NCBI GenBank assembly: GCA_964617665.1
Contig: CAZUAH010000109.1
Location: 1 to 31,125 of the forward strand
Source of the DNA: JADHUC01 sp964617665
GTDB lineage: Bacteria; Planctomycetota; Planctomycetia; Pirellulales; Pirellulaceae
DNA length: 31,125 nucleotides
Direction: 5' to 3'
Shown here: one piece after another, positions 24,745 to 31,125 of the stretch
Layout of the letters: each line of letters begins with the position of its first letter
How positions within the stretch are numbered: position 1 is the stretch's first letter
The notes under the pieces: model-generated
The model's input: only the letters and a program-made list of their open reading frames with translations
Databases searched by the model: none
Told to the model about the DNA's origin: nothing
Position numbers and translations under genes: made by a program

Positions 24745-25419
24745 ATGGAACTGACGGAGGTGGGGATCGGGGTCCTTATCGTTATTATACTCGCCTGCGG
24801 TGCCGCTATCGCACCTATCCCTGCCCGTCGCCGCCGGAATGCATTCGAAGCCGTTGCTTCTGCCAATGGCTTCACGTACAGCCCGAAAAGCCCTGAATTG
24901 TCTGGGCAGTCATTCTTCACGCTTCCAATTATGATGGAAGGTAACACGCTCTGGTGCGTCCATAACGTTATCGAGGGAACATTCGAGTCCACTCCATTCT
25001 TCGCGTTTGAGTATGTACTCCTCCGCCAGAAACGAATGTGTCAATTCACAGTTGTCGCATTCCGGCGCAGCGGGACCGATGATTTCACCATGTCTGTTCA
25101 ACCTACGACGCTGCGTTTCTTGCCGGATCTCGGACTTTACGAGGTCCCGGGCCTATTCAACGATTCGGGCCGCTGCGTCTTGGTCAGCAACATCGAAGAA
25201 TTCCGGAGTGCCAAGAAACACATTCACGACGCATTCGCCGCCACTCCCAAGTTCTGCTGCGACGTCAATTCCGATTGGATGGTTGTATATCCTGTGGTCG
25301 TCCTCAAGAAGTTTCGTTTCTTGCCTGGTTCCCGATCTGACGTTCGCGTTGGTCCCACGAAACTAACCGACCTTCTGAATCAAACGCACTCACTATTTCG
25401 GGCCGTTGAGGACAGTTGA
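24745..25419 (+). CDS. Membrane-anchored protein, unknown function
   Basis: A protein of 224 residues. ATG 24745 has AGGAGAG 8 bases upstream. It begins with a single transmembrane helix (VGIGVLIVIILACGAAIAPI, about 6-25), followed by a basic stop-transfer sequence (PARRRR), placing the C-terminus in the cytoplasm. The soluble part has strand-rich stretches (GNTLWCVHNVIEGTF, FFAFEYVLL, QFTVVAFRR, WMVVYPVVVL). It resembles DUF3137-like proteins in plan, but I cannot assign it. No catalytic motif is seen. It stands alone between the barrel protein and the peptidase gene. Confidence 0.75.
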   Translation: MELTEVGIGVLIVIILACGAAIAPIPARRRRNAFEAVASANGFTYSPKSPELSGQSFFTLPIMMEGNTLWCVHNVIEGTFESTPFFAFEYVLLRQKRMCQFTVVAFRRSGTDDFTMSVQPTTLRFLPDLGLYEVPGLFNDSGRCVLVSNIEEFRSAKKHIHDAFAATPKFCCDVNSDWMVVYPVVVLKKFRFLPGSRSDVRVGPTKLTDLLNQTHSLFRAVEDS

Positions 25420-25532
25420 TGATTCACGCCAACTTGCGCTCACGAGGTCTACCTAGTCGGATAGCCTGGAGCGGCATAAGCGGGCGCGTTCGTGGGCACC
25501 GAAACCCGCTCCAAGCGTAGTCCGGTTTCGTT

Positions 25533-25541
25533 TGCTATAAT
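25533..25541 (+). promoter_or_regulatory. Extended -10 promoter of the peptidase-LRR gene
   Basis: TGC-TATAAT is an extended -10 element with a perfect TATAAT at 25536-25541; no good -35 is seen. Transcription would start near 25548, leaving only about 22 bases before ATG 25570, which supports that start over ATG 25492. Confidence 0.6.
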
Positions 25542-25569
25542 GGTCATAGGGGCTCGTGCAATAATCACC

Positions 25570-27438
25570 ATGTATCCATTCTTTGTATCGCAACAACGCC
25601 TTCGCTGGCTGTCGTCGGCTGGCTTTCTCCTCCTGGCCTGGACGGGGTTCGCCGCCGATGATCCCGCAAAACCAGATAGCGAGTACTGGTCGGATCGACT
25701 GCGTCTGGACGAAACGCATTCCGGCCGCTTGGAGAGCCTTGCGGCCAAGTGCAAAGAACTGAACTTGGAGGAGCAGGCACGTGCGACGCGCGATTGGTTG
25801 ATCCCTCGCGACCCCCGCCGCCAGTACGTCTTTCTTCCGCCGGAATCCGATCCCGTCAAGCCACCTGACGCCGCTGCAAAGATCGTCCATCAATGGTACG
25901 CGAAACTCTCAGAATACCGTCGGACGCAGGCGGCGGAGTTGTTCGCATTGGCCGAGCAACAGTTGAAGGCGGACCGACCTACCCGTGCCTACCAACTAGT
26001 GCATGAGGTGCTTCACGAGGACCCGGATCACGAACGGGCACGTCAGATTCTCGGCTATCGCAAAGTGAGCGGACGGTGGCGCCAGCCAACGGGAGTGATC
26101 AAGACGCGTCTATCGCGCACCGCGAACCCAACACTCGGTTTCGCCGCCGGCCGGCACTGGATCGTCGAATCTGGGCATTTCAGCATCACGACCGATCACA
26201 GCGAGGAAGCCGGTCGGCAACTTGCGGAGCAGTTGGAGGAACTGTACTCCGTGTGGCAACAATTGTACTTCCGCTATTGGAGCAACCAAGCGGCGCTGGA
26301 GCGGCGCTTCGAGGGCAAAGGCACAACCTCGCGCAGCCTCAAACGTCACAAAGTTGTGCTGTTCCGTGACCGGCAAGAGTACCTCGCCTGCCTGACGCCC
26401 ATCGAGCCGTTGTTGAAAGTGACGGTAGGCATCTACCTTGAAGCCAAGAAGACGGCTTACTTCTACGTAGGCGAGGAATCGACGGAAGACATCTGGTTTC
26501 ACGAGATCACGCATCAGTTGTTCTCCGAAACTGGCCGCGACAAGTCTGGCGTTGGATTGAACGCCAACTTCTGGATTGTCGAGGGTATCGCGCTGTACAT
26601 GGAATCGTTGCGGCGAATGTCGCACTACTACACAATTGGCGGCATCGACGCCAACCGACTTCAGTACGCGCGCTATCGAGCGTTGAACGAAGGATTCTAC
26701 GTGCCGCTGGACCAGTTGGCGGTCCTTGGCCGCCGAGCGTTGCAGGAGCACGAGAATATCCGGCGTCTGTACAGCCAGTCGGCTGGGCTAGCCAGTTTCT
26801 TGATGGATTATCGTCGAGGTCTATATCGCGCCGCGCTGGACGACTACCTCGTTACCGTCTATCAGGGCCGCGACCGTGCGCAGACGCTCGCATCGGCAAC
26901 GGGTGTTCCGCTATCGACGCTGGACAAACAGTACCGAGAATTCCTGAATGTAACCGACGAAGATCTGGCGTATCTAGCGTCGATACCGTGGGCCCAGAAC
27001 TTGTCGTTGGGACGCACCGAGATCACCGACGCCGGTCTCCGGCATCTTGCCGGGCACTCTGAACTCGAATGGGTAGATGTGGCGTATACAAAAGTCGGTG
27101 ACGCGGGCTTGGCGAATTTGAAGGCCGCTAAAGGGCTGAACCATCTGATTGCGGAACACACTCAGGTAACCGACGCCGCGATGGATACAATCGGCGGTTT
27201 CCGCCAGTTGGAAATCTTGGATCTGACCGGAACCAACATCACTGATGCCGGAGTAGCCCATTTGGCATCGCTTGCCAATCTGAAGGAATTGTGGCTCAGG
27301 GGGACACGGATCAGCGATGCGGGCTTGGAACACTTGCGGGGCCTTAAGAACCTGGAGACACTGGACGTCAACGAAACGAACGTAACTGCTGAAGGTTGGG
27401 GCCGACTGAAGAAAGCGCTGCCTTCGTTGAACGAGTAG
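25570..27438 (+). CDS. Exported zinc-peptidase-like protein fused to leucine-rich repeats
   Basis: A protein of 622 residues from ATG 25570. It has a signal peptide (LSSAGFLLLAWTGFAADDP), a TPR-like helical part (about 95-160: LFALAEQQLKADRPTRAYQL), and a DUF1570-type gluzincin domain. The zinc site reads H311-E-I-T-H315 in DIWFHEITHQLF, with a probable third ligand E338 in WIVEGIALY. The C-terminal ~150 residues are about five leucine-rich repeats of the planctomycete type: TEITDAGLRHLAGHSELEWV, LDLTGTNITDAGVAHLASL, RISDAGLEHLRGLKNL. LRRs bind proteins, so the peptidase may be directed to a target. The zinc motif is intact, so activity is possible. A 68-base gap separates it from the creatininase gene, so they may share a transcript. 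Confidence 0.93.
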   Translation: MYPFFVSQQRLRWLSSAGFLLLAWTGFAADDPAKPDSEYWSDRLRLDETHSGRLESLAAKCKELNLEEQARATRDWLIPRDPRRQYVFLPPESDPVKPPDAAAKIVHQWYAKLSEYRRTQAAELFALAEQQLKADRPTRAYQLVHEVLHEDPDHERARQILGYRKVSGRWRQPTGVIKTRLSRTANPTLGFAAGRHWIVESGHFSITTDHSEEAGRQLAEQLEELYSVWQQLYFRYWSNQAALERRFEGKGTTSRSLKRHKVVLFRDRQEYLACLTPIEPLLKVTVGIYLEAKKTAYFYVGEESTEDIWFHEITHQLFSETGRDKSGVGLNANFWIVEGIALYMESLRRMSHYYTIGGIDANRLQYARYRALNEGFYVPLDQLAVLGRRALQEHENIRRLYSQSAGLASFLMDYRRGLYRAALDDYLVTVYQGRDRAQTLASATGVPLSTLDKQYREFLNVTDEDLAYLASIPWAQNLSLGRTEITDAGLRHLAGHSELEWVDVAYTKVGDAGLANLKAAKGLNHLIAEHTQVTDAAMDTIGGFRQLEILDLTGTNITDAGVAHLASLANLKELWLRGTRISDAGLEHLRGLKNLETLDVNETNVTAEGWGRLKKALPSLNE

Positions 27439-27506
27439 AGCTGTTGGGCAAGACGCAGACTCTTCGACTCTTCCATTTTTCGACTTTGCCACCTACTGGA
27501 GACACC

Positions 27507-28286
27507 ATGCGACCTTGGATCCTGGCCGAAACCAACTACACGTATACTAAAGAGAATCGTTACGAAGTCGCCGTGTTGCCGCTGGGGGCCACGGAACCGC
27601 ACAACCTACATCTGCCCTACAGTATGGACACACGCGAAGGTGACTTGATCGGCGAGAAGATTTGCGAAGCGGCGCACGAACGTGGCGCCAAAGTGGTGTT
27701 GCTGCCGACAATTCCGTACGGCACCGAGACGAATCTGCGCGAACTGCCATTTGCCATGAATGTGAACCCAACGACGCTGAATCTCTTCGTGACCGACCTG
27801 ATCGAATCGCTGGTGGACAGTGGCATTCGAAAGATCGTGTTGCTGAATAGCCACGGCGGTAACGGCATGAAGCCGCTGCTGCGAGAACTGAGTGGCAAAA
27901 CGCCGGCCCATCTCTTTCTGTGCAACTGGTATACGGCGCTGGCTGACGTGTACGACGAAATATTCGACCGGCGCGACGACCACGCTGGTGAAATGGAGAC
28001 CTCTCTGGCCCTGGCCTACTGGTCTGAGCTGGTCGGTCGAAATGAAGACGGATCGCTGATCGCCGATGAAGGCCAAACGGCGGAGACTCGCTTCGATGCG
28101 CTCAACGAAGGTTGGGTTTCGATCACGCGCCCCTGGCATCTATTGACGACCAATGGCGGTTCGGGCAATCCCCACGCCGCCACCGCGGAAAAAGGACGAC
28201 GATTCGTCGAATTGCTGACGGATCGGCTGGCCACATTCCTGTTGGAACTGTCGGAAGCGGAGATTGACGAGAGGTTTCCGTACTGA
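27507..28286 (+). CDS. Creatininase-family metallo-amidohydrolase
   Basis: A protein of 259 residues; ATG 27507 has GGAG 6 bases upstream. The family fold is clear. The metal site is seen at PLGATEPHNLHLP (E30, H32) and D41; NSHGGN (114-119) matches the N-G-H-G-G-N turn; and DDHAGEMETS (H159, E162) gives the rest. The first motif differs from the usual T-E-Q-H-G-P-H-L-P: Pro replaces Gln and N-L replace G-P, though the metal ligands are kept. Creatininase-family enzymes open cyclic amides or act in cofactor synthesis (MftE). The substrate here cannot be read from sequence. It converges with the heparinase-type gene. Confidence 0.95.
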   Translation: MRPWILAETNYTYTKENRYEVAVLPLGATEPHNLHLPYSMDTREGDLIGEKICEAAHERGAKVVLLPTIPYGTETNLRELPFAMNVNPTTLNLFVTDLIESLVDSGIRKIVLLNSHGGNGMKPLLRELSGKTPAHLFLCNWYTALADVYDEIFDRRDDHAGEMETSLALAYWSELVGRNEDGSLIADEGQTAETRFDALNEGWVSITRPWHLLTTNGGSGNPHAATAEKGRRFVELLTDRLATFLLELSEAEIDERFPY

Positions 28287-28314
28287 GGCGATTGGAATCA
28301 CGGAAGAATTGGGC

Positions 28315-28373
28315 CCACGGATGGCAAAGCAAACCCACGGATAAGACGTTGGCGGCCCCATCTCCATCCGTGG
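28315..28373. repeat. Inverted repeat between convergent genes
   Basis: CCACGGATGG (28315-28324) and CCATCCGTGG (28364-28373) are perfect inverted copies across 39 bases; CCCACGGAT also occurs a second time at 28334-28342. It lies in the 138-base spacer between two convergent genes. It could be a two-way terminator stem, but no T-run follows on either side. Confidence 0.5.
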
Positions 28374-28424
28374 TCATCACTTCTTGTCGAACCCTTGACC
28401 GACTTTCAGGCACGGTCGGACGCG

Positions 28425-30296
28425 CTATTGCCGCCCCAAGGAACGGATGTGGGCTGGAGGGGCTGTCCCAGCGGGCGTGAACACAACGAGGATGGAAGTT
28501 GACTTGACGTCTTCCAGGTGAACCGCCAGCTTCTTTATGCCTTTGTTGACTCTTTGTCCCTTCACCGTTGGCGAACTCGGGAGTGGGGTGGCTTCCATTG
28601 TCGTGAATGTCGCGTTATTGGGCTCTAACAAGTGCGCGACAATTCGCTTTTCTCCGATCGCAAGCGTTGCCTGGCGGCCGTTTGAATTGACCGACACGTT
28701 CGCCGACGTGTGCATAAACCACCAGACGTTCGAGGGTTTCTTGAGTTCGATCTCGTCCTGGACTGCTGGAAGAGCGCCATTCAATAGCGCAATTGCTCGA
28801 TGGGCGCGCGTGGCATGTGCGGCATACGCGGGCGTCAGGTCCATGGATCCGACAGGTGTCGGGGCCTTCGAGTCAAAATGGATCACCTTTGCCCTGCCGT
28901 TGATCGCTTGATCCGGTCCAGCGCCAGGATCGATCACCAACGTGTTGTGGCCCTCGGCGCGATTTCGATAGAAATGCCAGCGACGTGTGCGACTGTCGAA
29001 GTAGCCGGGCAGATTGTAGTTGTCGGCGCCAAGGTCCACGGCCCATCGTTCGCCAAGCATCTCCAGTACGAATGTGCCCAGGTCAGCTTGGCCGTGATTC
29101 ACGCGTGGCGTGTCGCCCTTGAATGCGATCCACGATGCATTCGGATCATCCCAGCTAGTGCGTAAGCTCACCGCTTCAACACTTCGCCAGTAAGTGGCAA
29201 GGTCCGGAGTCTCAGAGCCGCCACCGCGCGATTGTGGGTTGTACCAGAGCAGATCCAAAGCCGTCGGACGGACGAAAGGCTCGGCAAAGCGGACGACATC
29301 GTGGTGTTTGAAGCGGTTGGCCAGCCAGAGCATTGTGAAGGTGCGACCGGGGCGGCCAGCCGAGGCATCGGCGAAGTTGAACACGCGGCCGGTAGGGCCG
29401 GTCATCTGCATGGGAAATCGCACGGTGTTGCTGAACCCTTCGAACTCGGGCAAGCCAAAGTTGCTGCCGAGGGCTGATTCCAGAAGGGCAATCATCACGA
29501 CGTTGTAGCTGGTACCGTAGCCCCAATAGCCCGGACCTTCATGATAGGCTCCGTCGGGTGCGTACTCTCTCATCGCCAGAGGAATGGACTTGAGAGCCGA
29601 ATGTACGATTTCGGCAGCCAATTCCGGTTCTTCGTCGGCAATGGCCAAGGCTCCGGCGGTCATGCCGCCGTTGCAGACCTGGTTCCAATTGGAAACGGTC
29701 CGGGTGAACCAACCGTAACGCTCCTCGCCTCGATAGGACTTCAACCCTGGAGTGAGGCCGTGACGCATGATGGCTTCGCGAATTGTCTTCCTTTGTTCTT
29801 GGGACCAATCGTGGTAAAGCCAGTCGTACCCGATCGCAAAAGCATGCGTCATTTCGCCCGTGTCGAGGAAGTGACTCGGATTCCAGTCTTTGAACGCGGC
29901 GGCTGCCTTCAGTTCCTTCCAGACTCGATCGAAATACCGACGGTCGTCTTCCAGGCGGTACATCAGCGCACATTCATAGACACGGCCAAGCACACTGCGG
30001 CTGGTGCTGAGCAAGCGTTTGCCGTCGGGTATGCGGTACGTGTTGGCGGGTTTCTTCAGGGTCTCATCAGCCTGCCTCTGCAGGTCGGCGTACCATTCGG
30101 CCAGCCTTGGAGTCTCTGCAATACGGCGTTTGAGCGCAGCGAAATCGTCAGGCTCGACAAGCAGACGTGGATGTGCGGGCTGCAGCGTCTTGAGGATCTG
30201 ATCGCGCGGCGGTAGGCGCAAAGGGCTTTCGGCTGGTTGCGCACTCGTCGCAAGAAACGCACAGAGGAGCAAGGCGATGCAGAGACTTCGATACAT
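28425..30296 (-). CDS. Exported heparinase II/III-family polysaccharide lyase
   Basis: A protein of 623 residues from ATG 30296, which begins a good signal peptide (LCIALLLCAFLATSAQPAES); a TTG at 30350 would only add 18 residues before it. The N-terminal half (about 45-390) is the helical alpha/alpha toroid (WNQVCNGGMTAGALAIADEE, YHEGPGYWGYGTSYN). The C-terminal half (about 390-620) is the beta-sandwich with the family signature: RVNHGQADLGTFVLEMLGER, WAVDLGADNYNLPGYFD, RAEGHNTLVI. These lyases cut acidic polysaccharides (alginate, heparin-like or ulvan-like) by beta-elimination. Planctomycetes use many of them on algal material. It works in the envelope. No sulfatase gene is near. It converges with the creatininase gene. 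Confidence 0.93.
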   Translation of the reverse strand: MYRSLCIALLLCAFLATSAQPAESPLRLPPRDQILKTLQPAHPRLLVEPDDFAALKRRIAETPRLAEWYADLQRQADETLKKPANTYRIPDGKRLLSTSRSVLGRVYECALMYRLEDDRRYFDRVWKELKAAAAFKDWNPSHFLDTGEMTHAFAIGYDWLYHDWSQEQRKTIREAIMRHGLTPGLKSYRGEERYGWFTRTVSNWNQVCNGGMTAGALAIADEEPELAAEIVHSALKSIPLAMREYAPDGAYHEGPGYWGYGTSYNVVMIALLESALGSNFGLPEFEGFSNTVRFPMQMTGPTGRVFNFADASAGRPGRTFTMLWLANRFKHHDVVRFAEPFVRPTALDLLWYNPQSRGGGSETPDLATYWRSVEAVSLRTSWDDPNASWIAFKGDTPRVNHGQADLGTFVLEMLGERWAVDLGADNYNLPGYFDSRTRRWHFYRNRAEGHNTLVIDPGAGPDQAINGRAKVIHFDSKAPTPVGSMDLTPAYAAHATRAHRAIALLNGALPAVQDEIELKKPSNVWWFMHTSANVSVNSNGRQATLAIGEKRIVAHLLEPNNATFTTMEATPLPSSPTVKGQRVNKGIKKLAVHLEDVKSTSILVVFTPAGTAPPAHIRSLGRQ

Positions 30297-30445
30297 GGCG
30301 AGTTCTTTCAGGCGAGAGAATTGTGTGGGGATGGGGCACTTCAAGAGCAAGCGGAGGCGTCACGGAGAGATATGCTTGCACTTGTTTGCCCGCCAGTCAA
30401 GAGTTGCGCTGGACATCGGGCGCCGTTGACCGGTTGAATGCGGAC

Positions 30446-31125
30446 TCAGACAGCTTGTACCGGGATGGTACACGCGGCGATCACTTCTTCCAGCGCCAAG
30501 GCGTCTACTGGCTTCGCGATGTACGCGTCCATTCCAGCCTCCAAGCACCGTTTGCGGTCTTCTTTCATAGCGAAGGCCGTCATGGCGATTACCGGAATTC
30601 GTCTGTCTGTTTCGAATTCGTGTCTGCGGATCTCTTCCGTCGCCGCCAATCCGTCCATCTCCGGCATCCGTACGTCCATCAGTACGAGGTCGAAGTCGTC
30701 TTGTTCCAGAGCGTCCAGCGCCTTTCGACCGTTGTTCACAACGACTGCCTCGTGGCCTTGCCTCTCCAGAATCGCGAGAGCTAACCGCTGATTCACAGCG
30801 CTGTCTTCGGCCAGTAGGATCTTCAGTGGCCGGAGGAACATGGCTTGGGTGTCAGCGAACTGTTCCGCAGTTGGCTGACGAGGCTGCTTGCTGAGGGTAT
30901 CGTTGATGGCGTCGAGAAGTTCTTGATGCTTGACAGGTTTCAGCAAACTGGCCGATACACCCGACTCGCGACATTGGCTGGCATCCAAGAGCCGATCGCC
31001 AGCAGTCAATAAGATGATGCCGGTATCGGCCAGTTCAGCATCTTGATTGACCCGCTGAGCGAGGGAAAAACCCCTCGGCACCAAAATGCTGTTGGATTCT
31101 CGATGACGAGCCGGATATTCGGCGA
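30446..31125 (-). CDS. End of a hybrid kinase/response-regulator, first receiver damaged
   Basis: The reading frame is open from the stop at 30446 to the right window edge. The second receiver domain (about 30460-30820) is complete: LKILLAEDSAVNQRLALAIL, LVLMDVRMPEMDGL with the phospho-acceptor Asp, VIAMTAFAMK, and AKPVDALALEEV. The first receiver keeps only its later half (GFSLAQRVNQDAELADTGII, LLTAG, LLKPVKHQELLDAI); the Asp-bearing strand (D-x-x-M-P-x-M-D-G) is missing and the upstream sequence in all three frames is unrelated. Either the gene was truncated near 31072 or the remainder lies in another rearranged piece. No start codon can be assigned reliably; GTG 31081 or TTG 31084 are the options inside the window. 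Confidence 0.8.
   Translation of the reverse strand, partial: AEYPARHRESNSILVPRGFSLAQRVNQDAELADTGIILLTAGDRLLDASQCRESGVSASLLKPVKHQELLDAINDTLSKQPRQPTAEQFADTQAMFLRPLKILLAEDSAVNQRLALAILERQGHEAVVVNNGRKALDALEQDDFDLVLMDVRMPEMDGLAATEEIRRHEFETDRRIPVIAMTAFAMKEDRKRCLEAGMDAYIAKPVDALALEEVIAACTIPVQAV

Noticed and set aside
28315..28373. A bidirectional intrinsic terminator between convergent genes
   Set aside because: The 10-bp inverted repeat has a 39-base loop and no T-run, so I list it only as a repeat.
1..31125. CRISPR arrays, tRNA and rRNA genes, integrases or transposases
   Set aside because: No regularly spaced repeats, no cloverleaf or rRNA-like sequence and no recombinase or transposase motif was seen on either strand.

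Overview
The window looks like chromosomal DNA from a planctomycete (Pirellulales-like). The signs are: an HzsA-related PD40/c-type haem protein, a DUF1570-type peptidase fused to leucine-rich repeats, a secreted GH28 protein, a heparinase II/III-type lyase, a creatininase-family hydrolase, many exported proteins of unknown function, and short membrane proteins with an N-terminal F-S-L-x-x-L-type motif. Identification rests on reading protein motifs only; no search was run.

Layout. 1-1641: the start of a leftward gene cut by the window edge, then three short rightward membrane proteins, two of which are followed or joined by copies of a ~60-bp direct repeat. 1642-2035: no gene seen. 2036-5221: a large exported protein with two CsgG/TolB-like modules. 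5316-8836 (leftward): a small exported protein downstream of an HzsA-related protein with two CxxCH sites. 9012-10268: an exported PQQ-type beta-propeller, divergent from the HzsA-related gene.

10307-12616 (leftward) is the best find. It is a complete ilvB-ilvN acetolactate synthase operon of the enteric AHAS I type, preceded by a sigma70-like promoter, a 32-codon Val/Leu-rich leader peptide ORF, and three mutually exclusive RNA pairings ending in a strong intrinsic terminator. This is the architecture of enterobacterial ivbL attenuation, in a planctomycete-like neighbourhood. A 15-bp palindrome lies at the predicted transcription start.

12642-19416 (rightward): a probable metal-efflux operon starting from a promoter back-to-back with the ilvB promoter. 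It holds a His-rich exported protein, a lipoprotein, an RND periplasmic adaptor made of two fused adaptor modules, and a CusA/CzcA-type RND pump. No outer-membrane channel gene is present.

19583-25419: a GH28-like protein whose signal-peptide region carries a 198-bp hairpin-rich insertion, a TrmO/TsaA-domain protein with a signal peptide, a MazG-type pyrophosphohydrolase, a small unknown protein, a Nudix hydrolase, an exported probable outer-membrane protein, and an unknown membrane-anchored protein. 25570-30296: the peptidase-LRR fusion, a creatininase-family enzyme and a convergent heparinase-type lyase. 30446-31125: the C-terminal end of a hybrid sensor/response-regulator protein whose first receiver domain is broken near the window edge.
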